The position numbers and the translations under genes are program-made. Source: Rufibacter sp. LB8 (GTDB taxonomy: Bacteria; Bacteroidota; Bacteroidia; Cytophagales; Hymenobacteraceae). From it: a stretch of DNA of 64,000 nucleotides. The notes beneath the pieces are model-generated. The model worked only from the letters and a program-made list of their open reading frames with translations, had not been told where the DNA came from and made no database searches. The stretch's first letter is position 1. Every line of letters starts with the position of its first letter. Positions 36,442-45,748 of the stretch are shown in pieces. The stretch covers positions 3,391,501 through 3,455,500 of the forward strand of contig NZ_JADALJ010000001.1 in assembly GCF_014876185.1 (NCBI RefSeq), written 5' to 3'.

Positions 36442-37815
36442 CTACTGTGGGTTCTGCGGCATGCCCGACAACTCCACCAGGTCCTCCGGCAGGGGGCGGG
36501 CATAGCGCGCGTCATTGGGGGCCAAGGTGTGCGTGACGCCCTGTACCGTGCGGGTGAGGGTGATACCCGCCCCCTCTTTGTTCAGGCGCTTGAGGTCCAT
36601 CCAGCGCAGACCCCGCATCAGCAGTTGCTTGCGGCGCTCCTGTAGGATGCGGGTGAGGGCGTCCTGCGCGGTGGCGGCGTTAAAGGGCACGAACGTGCCC
36701 GTCTTCCAGCGGGTCACCAGCAGCGTGTTCAGGTCCTGCAGTGCCTCGTCGGCTTTCCCCTGGCGGGCGTACCCCTCGGCCCGGGTGAGGTACACCTCAT
36801 CGGTGGCCACCCCGGCGAACATGCCGCCCACCATCTGGTCGGCGCTGCCCCGGAACCCGTAGGTGCCGCCGGGGTTGGCCCGGAAGAACAGCGTCTTGCG
36901 TAGGTCATTGGCATGGTAGGAGGTATACAGCTCCGGCACCACCTTGGCCCGCGCGATGTCCAGCGTGTTCTGGGCCCCCGAGAGGGAGAACTCCGCCATG
37001 ATCTCCTGGTTGAACTGCGGGATGGGGTAGGTGGCGGCCGCGCTGAGCGTGTTGTAGTTCATCAGCTTGCTGTGCAGCTGCAGGCTGGAGTCAGCGTAGA
37101 GGGTAGCGGTGGGGTAGTCCCGCATGGAGAGGTAGGTGCGCGCCAGCAGGCCGTAGGCCGCCGCCCGGTTGGGGCGCACGGCGTGTACGGTGGCAATGGG
37201 CAGCAGCCGCACCGCCTCCCGCAGGTCCTGTAGGATCTGGCCGTAGGTCTGTTGCACGGTGGCCCGTTCCGAGGGCACGTTGAAATCCGTGGTGAGCCGC
37301 AGCGAGATGGCCAGGTCAGTGCCAGCGGTGGCAACATCATAGGCCGGTGCCCAGAGCATGGCCCCCTGCTGGAAATAGGACGCCCGCAGGAACAGGGCCT
37401 GCCCTTTCACGTCATCCCACTGGGCGGCGTTGGCCGCGGTGCGCGGCATGCCTGCCACATGCTCCAGCACGGTGTTGGCGTAGTAGACGGGCCGGTACAG
37501 GTAGGACCAGTCGTTAGTGCCGGGGGCGAAAACCCCGTCTTTCGCCCAGATGTACATGCGCCGGTTCTCCTCCCGGCTCAGGGCCGCCCAATCGGTGTCG
37601 GTGAGGTAGTAGTTGTCGGCGCTGATCTCCGGGGCGTTGGGGAACCCGGCGGTGATGAGGTTGTGGTTGTCCAGCAGGGCCTGCAGGTCCCGCAGGGTGG
37701 AGGGTACCACCAGCTGGCGGTCCGGTTTCTCCTCCAGGAAGTCCTGGCAGCCCCCCAGCAGGGACAGGCACAGCAACAGAAGGGTGTTCAAGGCGATGGG
37801 TCTCATGGAAGTCAT
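36442..37815 (-). CDS. SusD/RagB family nutrient-binding lipoprotein
   Basis: A 457-residue lipoprotein: signal peptide with lipobox LSLLGGC, then DFLEEKPDRQLVVPSTLRDL, the typical SusD opening, helical TPR-like repeats (PVYYANTVLEHV, GQALFLRASYFQ, VRPNRAAAYGLLARTYLSMR), and a C-terminal ERRKQLLMRGLRWMDLKR block. It forms the surface lid of a SusC transporter. It lies 20 bases downstream of the SusC gene. Substrate unknown; no glycoside hydrolase is nearby. Confidence 0.93.
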   Translation of the reverse strand: MTSMRPIALNTLLLLCLSLLGGCQDFLEEKPDRQLVVPSTLRDLQALLDNHNLITAGFPNAPEISADNYYLTDTDWAALSREENRRMYIWAKDGVFAPGTNDWSYLYRPVYYANTVLEHVAGMPRTAANAAQWDDVKGQALFLRASYFQQGAMLWAPAYDVATAGTDLAISLRLTTDFNVPSERATVQQTYGQILQDLREAVRLLPIATVHAVRPNRAAAYGLLARTYLSMRDYPTATLYADSSLQLHSKLMNYNTLSAAATYPIPQFNQEIMAEFSLSGAQNTLDIARAKVVPELYTSYHANDLRKTLFFRANPGGTYGFRGSADQMVGGMFAGVATDEVYLTRAEGYARQGKADEALQDLNTLLVTRWKTGTFVPFNAATAQDALTRILQERRKQLLMRGLRWMDLKRLNKEGAGITLTRTVQGVTHTLAPNDARYARPLPEDLVELSGMPQNPQ

Positions 37816-37834
37816 TTTTTTAGGTATTTAAAAG

Positions 37835-40800
37835 TTAAAGGGTGGCCCGCAGTCCCAGGGAGACGCTGCGTGCGGGCAGCAGGGTGGTGCGCCCATAGTG
37901 GTCCGGATCCAGGCCCTGGCGGTTGGCCCGCCAGAGCAGGCCCAGGTTCTGCAGGCTAAGCTGCACCTGCACCCGTTGCAGGGGAAGCCGTTTCCAGGCG
38001 GTGCGGGTGAGCTCGTAGGCCGCGGTCACGTACTGCAGCCGCACGTGGTCGGCACGCTCCACCAGCTCCCCGGAGCCGGCATAGAAGGTGTCGCGGTTGG
38101 TGACGGCGGGGTACACCTGCGAGGGCACTTGGGTGGAGGCCTCATCGCCGGGCTTCTGCCAGCGGTGCGCATAGTCCGAGTGGCCCGTGCCGGTACTGTA
38201 GAGCGTGCCGTACCGGATGGACTCGCGCCGGAAATAATAGCCCAGCTTGTAGGTGACGCGGGCGGTGAGCGAGAAAGGTCCGTAGGTCAGGGTGTTGCCC
38301 AGGGAGCCGTAGACCGTGGGCAGCGCCGAGCCGTGGAAGGTGAGGTCGGAGACCAGCACGTTGGGCCCCATCAGGGCGGTGTAGTCCTTGCTCATCTGCC
38401 CGTTCAGGAGCCCCTGCGGGTCCCCGGTCTGCGGGTCCAGGCCGGCCCACTTGTAGGAATATACCCCGTACACTGGCCTCCCCTGCTCGGCGGTGATGAT
38501 GGCGGCGCTGTTGACGAAGCCGCTGCCGCGCAGCGAGCTCTTGTAGTAATCCGTGACTTCCTCCTGGGTATAGCTGACATTGAGGTGGCTTGTCCAGTTG
38601 AAGGCACCCACCTTTAGGTTCATGCTATTGAGTTCCACGTCCACCCCCTGCCCCTCCATGCTGGCCACGTTGCGCACCACCGTGGGGCCGATGCCGGTGG
38701 TGTAATCCACCGGGTCCGTGCCGAAAAGGTCTTTGTCCCGCTTGCGGTAATACTCCAGGCTACCCCAGAGCCGGTCGCCTTTGAGCCGGAAGTCCAGGCC
38801 CAGGTTCCAGATGCCCGCCGTCTCCCAGCGAAGCTCGGGGTTGGCGTAGTTGGAGAACTGGGCATAGGGGCCCTGGGTGCGGGGCGAAAGATTGGCGTAG
38901 TAGCTGACGGTGGTGACGGCGGCGCGACGCTGGTCCACGTTTCCGCTGAACCCGTAGGAGGTGCGCAGCCGCAGGTACGGGAGGGCGGTGAGCCGGTAGA
39001 AAGGCATACGGGACACCTCCCAACCCAGGCCGGCGCTCCACAGGGGCTTCCACCGGTCATTTGCCTTTACACCGAATAGGTTGGAGGCGTCGCGGCGGGC
39101 GCTGGCGGTAAGGGTATAGGCTTGCCGGAAGGTGTAGGCGGCGTTGGCATACACGGAGACGAACCGGTTGGTGGCCTCATCCAGGCCATTGCCGCTGGGA
39201 ATATTACCCAAACCACCCGTGACACTGTTGGGGAAGCGGGTCACCATGTCCACGTTGCCGAAGGTGAAGATGTCTGGGCTGAACCCGTAGAGGCGGGACC
39301 TGTTGGTGGAGCTGCGGGCGTGCCGCACCTCCAGGCCAGCGAGGGCGTCTATGGCATGATCTCCCCAGCCCTGGCTGACGTGGAGCTGCCCGCGCCCGTT
39401 GTGTGCCTCCAGCAGCCCCTGCGACAAATCCCGGATGGCTCCGCGGGGAACAGGATAGGTGAGCGCGCCGGTGGCGGTGTTCAGTTGCGTGAACCGGTTC
39501 ACCAGGTCACGGGCGGCGTAGCTCTCCTCCGTCTGGAGGGCCTCCCCGTCCGTTTCCTGCCGTTGGTACTGGTACTTCAAGTCCAGTTCCAGGCCCAGTG
39601 GTAATTGCAGGCGGGTCCCGAAGTTGCCCAGTACTTCCTGTAGCACATTGGTTCGGGGCGAGTGGAGGTGCTCTACCAGTGGATAGTAGTTCCAGTCCAG
39701 CACGCGACCTCCGGCGGCGGCGTTTTTGTACTGCTGCCGGTAGTCTTTGGAAAGGGGCAGCGGATTCCCATTATCATCCGCGAAGCGAGCGTATGGGTAG
39801 AGGGGGCCAGTGTTCACCATGCTGATGTCCCCGTAGCCGGGCCTCCCTCCTTTGTTCTGGTTCAGGGTGTAGGTGAGGCCTGCCGTAAGCTCTACTGCTT
39901 TTGCCGGCCGGAAGGTGTTGAGGAAACGCAAGGTGTTGCGCTGGCTGCGGGCATCCAGGTTGTCTGTGCCTTGGTCATGGCCCAGGGACAGCGCCCAGTG
40001 GTGCTGGGCAGAGCCGCCACGCAGGCCCAGGCTATACTGCTGGTGCTTGGCGGCCTGGTACAGGTGGTCGGTGAACTGGTCCCGCACGTCCACTTGGCGG
40101 AGGGTGTCCAGGCGGGCGTTGGCCTCCGCCTCAGAGAGGGTGCCGTTGGCGCGCTGCACCAATACCTCCACCGCCGGGGTGAGGGCTGGGCGGGACGTGG
40201 AGTTGATCTGGCTATTGTAGAAACCTTTTCCGTAAAGCATCTGCTCCACGTCTATGTAGTCACTGCTGGACATGGTCTCCAGGTGGGAGAGGCTGGGTTT
40301 CTGCGCCACGGTGCCGTTGGCGGTGAACTCCACCTGCAGGGGCTGTTGGAACTTGCCCCTGCGGGTGGTGATCACGAGGACGCCGTTGCCCGCCCGGGCA
40401 CCCCAGATGGAGGCCGCCGCCGCGTCCTTGAGCACGGTCACGCTCTCCACGTCATTGGGGTTGATATTGGCCAGGTCGCCCTCGTAGGGGAAATTGTCTA
40501 GGATGATGAGGGGCTGCCGGGTTCCCAGGATGGTGCTGAGGCCGCGCACCATGAGCCCGCCGGTGCCGGTGGCCCGGTCCACGGTGAGGCCGTTGGCCAC
40601 GCTCGCCAGCCGGCTGAGCACGTCAGGCCCCACCTGCTCGTTCAGCCGCTCCCGGCCCACCTGGGCAAAGGAGCCGGTGGACCGCTCGCGCGGCAGCTCC
40701 TGGTAGCCGGTGGAGACCACCACCTCCTGCAGGGTGTTGGCCGTCTCCCGCAGGGCGATGGTCCAATTGGCGGGCACAGGGGTAGGCACGGGCACCTCCT

Positions 40801-41035
40801 GGGACTCGTAGCCCAGGAAGTGCACCAGCAGCACGGCTTGGTCAGGTACCGCCGCTAAGGTGAAGCGGCCTTCCCCATCTGTCATGGTGCCCAATTGGGT
40901 GCCTTTGAGCATGATAGAGGCCCCTGGCAACGGGGAAGTGTCTGGGGCGGCCACCACGCGGCCTGCCACCTGCCGTTGCGCCAGTGCCAAATGGGTCAAT
41001 GGCAGGAGGCACAGGAACAGTAAGAGTTTTTTCAT
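37835..41035 (-). CDS. SusC/RagA family TonB-dependent transporter
   Basis: A 1066-residue outer-membrane protein: signal peptide, a carboxypeptidase-regulatory-like domain (residues 22-110, QVAGRVVAAPDTSPLPGASI), a plug domain with the SusC signature RAGNGVLVITTRRGK near residue 225, and a 22-strand-type barrel ending LRATL. No STN domain is present, so it is not paired with a FecR-type anti-sigma. It is cotranscribed with SusD downstream and follows the TlpA-like gene on the same strand. Confidence 0.95.
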   Translation of the reverse strand: MKKLLLFLCLLPLTHLALAQRQVAGRVVAAPDTSPLPGASIMLKGTQLGTMTDGEGRFTLAAVPDQAVLLVHFLGYESQEVPVPTPVPANWTIALRETANTLQEVVVSTGYQELPRERSTGSFAQVGRERLNEQVGPDVLSRLASVANGLTVDRATGTGGLMVRGLSTILGTRQPLIILDNFPYEGDLANINPNDVESVTVLKDAAAASIWGARAGNGVLVITTRRGKFQQPLQVEFTANGTVAQKPSLSHLETMSSSDYIDVEQMLYGKGFYNSQINSTSRPALTPAVEVLVQRANGTLSEAEANARLDTLRQVDVRDQFTDHLYQAAKHQQYSLGLRGGSAQHHWALSLGHDQGTDNLDARSQRNTLRFLNTFRPAKAVELTAGLTYTLNQNKGGRPGYGDISMVNTGPLYPYARFADDNGNPLPLSKDYRQQYKNAAAGGRVLDWNYYPLVEHLHSPRTNVLQEVLGNFGTRLQLPLGLELDLKYQYQRQETDGEALQTEESYAARDLVNRFTQLNTATGALTYPVPRGAIRDLSQGLLEAHNGRGQLHVSQGWGDHAIDALAGLEVRHARSSTNRSRLYGFSPDIFTFGNVDMVTRFPNSVTGGLGNIPSGNGLDEATNRFVSVYANAAYTFRQAYTLTASARRDASNLFGVKANDRWKPLWSAGLGWEVSRMPFYRLTALPYLRLRTSYGFSGNVDQRRAAVTTVSYYANLSPRTQGPYAQFSNYANPELRWETAGIWNLGLDFRLKGDRLWGSLEYYRKRDKDLFGTDPVDYTTGIGPTVVRNVASMEGQGVDVELNSMNLKVGAFNWTSHLNVSYTQEEVTDYYKSSLRGSGFVNSAAIITAEQGRPVYGVYSYKWAGLDPQTGDPQGLLNGQMSKDYTALMGPNVLVSDLTFHGSALPTVYGSLGNTLTYGPFSLTARVTYKLGYYFRRESIRYGTLYSTGTGHSDYAHRWQKPGDEASTQVPSQVYPAVTNRDTFYAGSGELVERADHVRLQYVTAAYELTRTAWKRLPLQRVQVQLSLQNLGLLWRANRQGLDPDHYGRTTLLPARSVSLGLRATL

Positions 41036-41111
41036 TGCAGTTCAATGGTTTATCAATGGTTGGGAGTTAGTTGCTGTTATAAAACTTGGCATCCGCTGCT
41101 GGGATGAAGGG

Positions 41112-41150
41112 GCGTTTTTGGCTCCGTTTCCGGAAATGGGCCTGAAAACG
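41112..41150. repeat. GTTTTTGGC-family hairpin repeat
   Basis: A copy of the dispersed imperfect palindrome, reading GCGTTTTTGGCTCCGTTTCC and then GGAAATGGGCCTGAAAACG, between the SusC and TlpA-like genes. Confidence 0.6.
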
Positions 41151-41320
41151 GGCTTGGGAAAGGGCGGGCTGCGCCGGGATCTCCTGCCGAAAGCCTTCCT
41201 CTACAAACATAGGGTGGCAGAAGCCGCAGCCCACTCCCCTTCCGGTTACCGTGGCAAGGTGGCGGGCTGGTGGTTACCCCTTCAGGTCTGTCTGGCCGGG
41301 AAGGCGGCAAGGTGCTGTCC

Positions 41321-42724
41321 TCATGGCTTTATTACTTTAGGGTGGAGGCTAATAGATTTCTCGCTGCTAAGGTTATGTGCCTCCCGCACCACCAGGTAAG
41401 GCAGTTGGCGGCGGGCGGGCCTCAGATCCAGGCCGTAGCGCTGGAGCTCGCGGCGCAGGGCGGGCAGGTCATGCAGGGGTGTGTTCAGTTCCAGGTCCAC
41501 GGGGCCGGGGTAGCCGGTCTCGTCCACCACCAGGGGACCAGGGCCGCCGGGGCTGTTGAGGCGCACCACCACCGCCGAGAGGGGCACGTTGCGCACGCTG
41601 CCGCCTTTGGAGGGCAGCAGGCCGTTGTGCGCGGGCCCGCCTTTGCTCCGGAGGCAGTCCCGCCTGCCGGTGCGCACGAGCCTCAGGCAGTCAGTGGGCC
41701 TATTCTCCAGGCGGCTCACGTAGCCGCTGTACTGGTGCAGGGCATCGCGCAGGCGAAAGTATAGGGAGTCAGCCTGGCTGGGGGGCACCAGCAGGTCCAG
41801 GGAATAGAGGTGCCGCAGGTTCCATTCCAGGGGCGTGAGCGGGGAGGTGGCTTGAAAGAGCCGCGCCGAGTCACGCACCGCGAACACCAGCTGCCTGCTG
41901 GTAAGGCCGGGGAACAGGGCGTGCCGCACCTGCGCGAAGTAGTGCGTGAGCGGTTGGTTGGTGACGGTGGTGCCGGTCACGGCGCCCTCCGGGTCACGGC
42001 GCAGGTGGGTGCCCTGGGGTACGCCCTCCAGCTGGCCCTGGAACAGAATGGCGTAGTGGCTCAGCTGCCGCGTAGGAGCCTCAGCGTTCAGAAAAAGCGG
42101 ACGACTTAAGTCCACATCCTTTTTCCGGCGCAGGGCAGTGGTGTTGCCGGCCAACGCCAGGCGGATATTGGCGGCGGTCACCTGTTCATGGGAGGTGGTG
42201 GCCAGTACCTCACCCTGCGGGCTCACCCATACCACGTGCGGGATCAAGGTGTGCGGGAAGAGACTGTCCAGCACGGTATCTTCCACCACCGAGGGCAGCA
42301 CGTACCGGGAGCCGTCTGGCTGGCGGCGCTTCTCATAATAGGCCATTACCTTGGCGCGGTCATCTCTGGTGGAGCGGGTGTTGACCAGCAGCACCTGCAC
42401 CTGCCCGGTGAACTGGCGCTGGAGGTTGTCTATTTTGGGCAATGAGGCGGCGCAGGTGCCGCACCAGGTAGACCAGAAGTCCAGCAAAAGCAGCTTGCCT
42501 TTGTAGTCAGACAGCTTGGCGGTGGAGGCTGGGGCGTTCACCAGATTGGTAAGGGTTACCTCTGGCAGGTATTGGCCTGCCACTAGCCCCTCCTTAGCAG
42601 GTAACTTAGATTGGGCTGAGGCGGGGAAGACAGAGAGCATGCCCGCTAATAGGAATGGGAGATAAGCTGCCAAACAGAAAAGTTTGGGCAATAGTGGGCC
42701 TGTGCCCCAATTTTTATGGTTCAT
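41321..42724 (-). CDS. TlpA-like thioredoxin-fold exported protein
   Basis: A 467-residue exported protein: signal peptide (LAGMLSVFPASAQS), a thioredoxin domain at about residues 48-190 with active site WCGTC in LLLDFWSTWCGTCAASLPKI, and a 270-residue C-terminal domain without a recognised family. Redoxins of this type often accompany SusC/SusD pairs in Bacteroidetes and are thought to handle thiol redox in the periplasm. It is first in the TlpA-SusC-SusD run, 285 bases upstream of SusC. Confidence 0.85.
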   Translation of the reverse strand: MNHKNWGTGPLLPKLFCLAAYLPFLLAGMLSVFPASAQSKLPAKEGLVAGQYLPEVTLTNLVNAPASTAKLSDYKGKLLLLDFWSTWCGTCAASLPKIDNLQRQFTGQVQVLLVNTRSTRDDRAKVMAYYEKRRQPDGSRYVLPSVVEDTVLDSLFPHTLIPHVVWVSPQGEVLATTSHEQVTAANIRLALAGNTTALRRKKDVDLSRPLFLNAEAPTRQLSHYAILFQGQLEGVPQGTHLRRDPEGAVTGTTVTNQPLTHYFAQVRHALFPGLTSRQLVFAVRDSARLFQATSPLTPLEWNLRHLYSLDLLVPPSQADSLYFRLRDALHQYSGYVSRLENRPTDCLRLVRTGRRDCLRSKGGPAHNGLLPSKGGSVRNVPLSAVVVRLNSPGGPGPLVVDETGYPGPVDLELNTPLHDLPALRRELQRYGLDLRPARRQLPYLVVREAHNLSSEKSISLHPKVIKP

Positions 42725-43249
42725 GTGAAGGAGGAGTTAAACGAATGGGAAATAGGAAGGAGGCGCAGGGCTACCGCCACGCGCAACTGGAACGAACCGG
42801 AAGGAGACCTTACTCAGGTGGGCAGATAAGCAGATCCCAGCTCTGCACAAAAACGGCAGTGAGCGAGATGGGAAGAAGTGAGGATGAACAGCGGCAACTG
42901 TGAAAAATCACAGTGGGTAATGAGAGAAAAATTGGAGGGATAAAGGCCGCCCAGCTAACAATTGCTTGCCAGGTTAGACGGAAAAGTAAAAGCGCGGGCC
43001 TCCTGTTGACACTACTTTGGCCTGAGAACCTGCCGGTACATGCCAAAGGAGAGCCCGCACTTAAAGTCTTGATATATAGCCAGTAGGGTTTCATGGTCTC
43101 GGTTACTGTGGTTCTCAGGCGCAGCAAGGAGACTTAATTCTTAGACGTAGATGTCTTTAGTAAATATAGTTATAAAAATTAAACGCAACAAATTTGATTA
43201 CAAATGTATTTCCATTAATCTAAACATTGCTCCATTAGGCTAACAGCTA
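42725..43249. other. Intergenic region between uptake locus and defence island
   Basis: About 525 bases with falling GC content from left to right. No gene supported; small open frames here lack protein-like composition. The right end holds repeated TCCATTA elements belonging to the 43250 regulator. Confidence 0.45.
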
Positions 43250-43255
43250 ATGGAG
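43230..43255. promoter_or_regulatory. Palindrome over the start codon of the XRE gene
   Basis: CTCCATTAG (43230-43238) pairs with CTAATGGAG (43247-43255) around 8 bases; the ATG lies inside the right arm. A further TCCATTA lies at 43211. These look like operator half-sites for an autoregulating XRE protein. Confidence 0.5.
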
Positions 43256-43510
43256 GATTCCAGGAAAAATCAATTTCAAAAGAAAGTAGGGCAAAGGATA
43301 GCTTCTTTAAGACTTGAAAAGGGCTGGACTCAAGAAAATTTGGGTGATGCAGTAGGTGGTTTGGAAAGGCAAGCCGTAAGTAGAATTGAAAATGGGCATC
43401 ATGCCATGAACAGTTATCTACTTTTACTTTTTGCTGAAGCGTTCGGATTAACGTTAAGTGAATTTTTCAGCTATGATTATAATCCAGGTCCTAAAGAGTT
43501 ACAATCTTAG
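43250..43510 (+). CDS. XRE-family helix-turn-helix regulator
   Basis: An 86-residue protein that is almost only an HTH_3 domain (GQRIASLRLEKGWTQENLGD, then RQAVSRIENGHHAMN). Its last 20 bases overlap the 3' end of the convergent nucleotidyltransferase gene. The palindrome at its start suggests autoregulation. It could regulate the neighbouring island. Confidence 0.85.
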   Translation: MEDSRKNQFQKKVGQRIASLRLEKGWTQENLGDAVGGLERQAVSRIENGHHAMNSYLLLLFAEAFGLTLSEFFSYDYNPGPKELQS

Positions 43511-44357
43511 CCTTACATAAATCATAGGAGACTTCTTTAAGCTTGGTTAATCTTACAACCAGTTCTTCAACTTCGTTGTAAGAAACTTCAAACTCTCTTT
43601 TGTATTTGCCTGCTATATAAGACCTCTTCAACAAGTCAAACAGATATAACTCATTCTTGTCTTCTTCTTCAATAGGGAATACTTCAGTTATCTCTATGGC
43701 TAGCTGCTTTATAAGTTTCCTGAACTTGTCAAGGTTATGAGCTTTAGGTTTGTAGCCAGAGTAAACCAGTAAAAGCATGCTGTAGAAAGCTTCAGTTGCT
43801 TGGTGTAGGAGGTAAGCTGCAAGATTAGGTTTCTTGCCACTAGCTGTGGAATTTGCCAAACTTGTTTTTGCTAATTCCAAAAATTCACAGCCATTATCAA
43901 AGTAAAATTGAAAGTTGGCCTTTACCTTCTCTTTCTTTTCCCGATCTGTGAGTTTCTTGGGAGTAACTAACTCAGTAGTGCCAGCGTCGAAGAGAACAAT
44001 ACCTTCATTAATAATCTCAGAAAAGAAGTAGTCACCGTGGGCTAACTGGTTATTGACTACATCAATATGAAGAATAATAAGACTGAGCGGGGCTTTATAT
44101 TCGTAGGTGCGAAGAATTTGATCTTCTATTTCAAAGTATTCTTTTTCAGTTTCCTTGTAGAGAACTAGGATGTCATAGTCACTTACGTATTCGTAAGTTG
44201 TTTCTCCCTTATTGTACTGGTCCTGCACATTCTTCCCTTTGGCATAACTACCAAACAAGATGATCTTCTCAGGCTGTGCAACAGATTTGATTCTGTCAAC
44301 GATGCCAGAGAGTTCTTGTTTTGTAGTGGTAGAAAGGTGGGGAAAGAGGTTGACCAT
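43491..44357 (-). CDS. Nucleotidyltransferase fused to HEPN-like domain
   Basis: A 288-residue protein. Residues about 20-130 form a Pol-beta-type nucleotidyltransferase with KIILFGSYAKGKN and the metal-binding SDYDILVLYKE. Residues about 150-280 form a HEPN-type helical domain (FLELAKTSLANS, YLLHQATEAFYSMLLLVYSG, DLLKRSYIAGKYKREF). The HEPN RNase motif RX4-6H is not evident, so a ribonuclease role is doubtful. Such proteins occur in toxin-antitoxin and defence islands. The ATG at 44357 is chosen over a TTG five codons earlier. Confidence 0.82.
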   Translation of the reverse strand: MVNLFPHLSTTTKQELSGIVDRIKSVAQPEKIILFGSYAKGKNVQDQYNKGETTYEYVSDYDILVLYKETEKEYFEIEDQILRTYEYKAPLSLIILHIDVVNNQLAHGDYFFSEIINEGIVLFDAGTTELVTPKKLTDREKKEKVKANFQFYFDNGCEFLELAKTSLANSTASGKKPNLAAYLLHQATEAFYSMLLLVYSGYKPKAHNLDKFRKLIKQLAIEITEVFPIEEEDKNELYLFDLLKRSYIAGKYKREFEVSYNEVEELVVRLTKLKEVSYDLCKAKIVTL

Positions 44358-44430
44358 TTTGCACAAAAGCAAAATTAATTTTTAGTAAAGAATAATATTT
44401 TAACTTTCTGTTTTTTTAGAATGGGAAAAA

Positions 44431-44964
44431 CTAATACCAAAAAATATCTAATTTAGAAAGTCTAATTGTCATAGCTTGTTGACTAACTTTAAATATATCG
44501 GCTAATTCTTTCACATCTTGTTCTTCAATAAATTCTAAGTTTCTTTTCTCTATTTCGTTTTTAATCATAAAACCAGGCATTAGAATTGCAGCCGCAAATT
44601 GATTTGCTTCTCTCTCATTCTTCAATTCTCCTGTTGCAGATTTTTGATCCCTGAATTGAATTTGGCTTCTATACTGCATCTTTTCTTTGTCAATCCAAAG
44701 AGGAGAATCATTTTGATGTAGTACAAAGTGCCCCAGTTCATGTGCTATTGTAAATCTTCTCCTTACAGGTGATTCAAAAGGATTATAGCCTATAACACTC
44801 TTGTTGCCATCTATAACAAGTGCACCAGAGACACCTTCGCCAAAATCATAGGGCTTTATTTCTATACCTTTGCTTTCAGCAATAATTTCAATTGAAATGG
44901 GAGGAGATGTAAAATTTAATTCTTTTAAAATTTTTTCGGCTTCTCTTTCAGGTTTATTGAACAT
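44431..44964 (-). CDS. ImmA/IrrE-family metallopeptidase
   Basis: A 177-residue protein with zinc motif HELGH in RRFTIAHELGHFVLHQN near residue 75, and the family block ANQFAAAILMPGFMI near 120. ImmA-type peptidases cut XRE repressors and so relieve repression. Here it directly follows its probable partner, the XRE gene at 44970, with 5 bases between. Together they form a switch facing the ubiquitin-like operon. Confidence 0.92.
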   Translation of the reverse strand: MFNKPEREAEKILKELNFTSPPISIEIIAESKGIEIKPYDFGEGVSGALVIDGNKSVIGYNPFESPVRRRFTIAHELGHFVLHQNDSPLWIDKEKMQYRSQIQFRDQKSATGELKNEREANQFAAAILMPGFMIKNEIEKRNLEFIEEQDVKELADIFKVSQQAMTIRLSKLDIFWY

Positions 44965-44969
44965 AGTAA

Positions 44970-45335
44970 TTAGAAAGATATATTTTCCTTGACAAAACTG
45001 CGTAGTTTATCTATAGCCTCTGGACGCACGTTAATATCATTTTCTGCAAATTTTGAAATTTTTGATTCAAAAGTTATTGATAATGATATATTCTTTTCAT
45101 TACTATTTGAGAGATTCTCTCCTGTGAAATATGACATATTAATATCAAAAACCTTTGATAGTTTCCATATAAGGTAAAAGCTTGGGTTTTGTCTACCTCT
45201 CTCCATATTGACTACAGAAGATCTTGAAAGGCCTAAAAGATTGCCAAATTCTTCTTGTTTGTATCCGGCTCTCTCTCTCAACTCTTTGATTTTTTGACCT
45301 ACTAAATCAAAGAATTCACTTTCGTTTTCAGCCAT
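44970..45335 (-). CDS. XRE-family repressor, partner of ImmA-like peptidase
   Basis: A 121-residue protein with an N-terminal HTH (GQKIKELRERAGYKQEEFGN, LGLSRSSVVNMERGRQNPS) and a C-terminal 50-residue tail that is a likely target of the adjacent peptidase. It is divergent from the operon starting at 45523 with 187 bases between, so it probably represses that operon and itself. Confidence 0.9.
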   Translation of the reverse strand: MAENESEFFDLVGQKIKELRERAGYKQEEFGNLLGLSRSSVVNMERGRQNPSFYLIWKLSKVFDINMSYFTGENLSNSNEKNISLSITFESKISKFAENDINVRPEAIDKLRSFVKENISF

Positions 45336-45466
45336 ATATCCAAATTAAGAATAAAATTTTTCCACAAAACGCATGGATTTTATCCACAAATATAATATCA
45401 AACGTGTGAATAGCAACAATAATTGTGTGTATGTGCTAAATACTACACTGTTTGTTGTTTGCACAT

Positions 45467-45496
45467 TTGCATATGTAATTTTTATCTATACCTTTG
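45467..45496 (+). promoter_or_regulatory. Promoter of the ubiquitin-like operon
   Basis: TTG at 45467-45469, 19 bases, then TACCTTTG at 45489-45496 fit the Bacteroidetes promoter consensus. It ends 26 bases before the first ATG of the operon and lies in the divergent space where the XRE protein would bind. Confidence 0.65.
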
Positions 45497-45522
45497 TCAA
45501 GAATTAATTAAACAAAAGTATT

Positions 45523-45744
45523 ATGAAGAAGAATCAACACATTGTTAGGCATCCAGAAGGATGGGCTGTAAAAGGTGCAGGTAATGAAAGAGCTACGAGG
45601 GTTACAAGTACCCAGGCCGAAGCTATAAGCATTGGTAGAGGCATAGCCGTGAATCAAGGGTCGGAACTTATCATTCATGGTAAGAATGGTCAGATCAGGG
45701 AGAAGAATACCTATGGAAGTGATTCTCATCCACCTAGAGGCTAA
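45523..45744 (+). CDS. DUF2188-like small protein with C-terminal glycine
   Basis: A 73-residue protein with the DUF2188 pattern: HIVRHPEGWAVKGAGNERAT, TQAEAISIGR, then ELIIHGKNGQIREKNTYGSD. It ends HPPRG, so the last residue is glycine after an exposed Pro-Pro-Arg tail. DUF2188 proteins are small single domains of unknown role. As first gene of an operon that encodes an E1 and an E2, a small compact protein with a free terminal Gly is a natural candidate for the conjugated modifier. This is inference; it lacks visible similarity to ubiquitin or to ThiS/MoaD. The next ATG lies 4 bases past the stop. Confidence 0.82.
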   Translation: MKKNQHIVRHPEGWAVKGAGNERATRVTSTQAEAISIGRGIAVNQGSELIIHGKNGQIREKNTYGSDSHPPRG

Positions 45745-45748
45745 TAGA

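Noticed and set aside
39662-40501. 279-codon plus-strand open frame opposite SusC
   Set aside because: Antisense shadow of the GC-rich SusC gene without recognisable motifs.
43491-44357. Nucleotidyltransferase-HEPN protein as the CD-NTase of a CBASS system
   Set aside because: Its nucleotidyltransferase motif and HEPN tail belong to the MNT-type family, and it lies on the opposite strand outside the E2-E1-JAB operon, so calling the locus CBASS is not supported.
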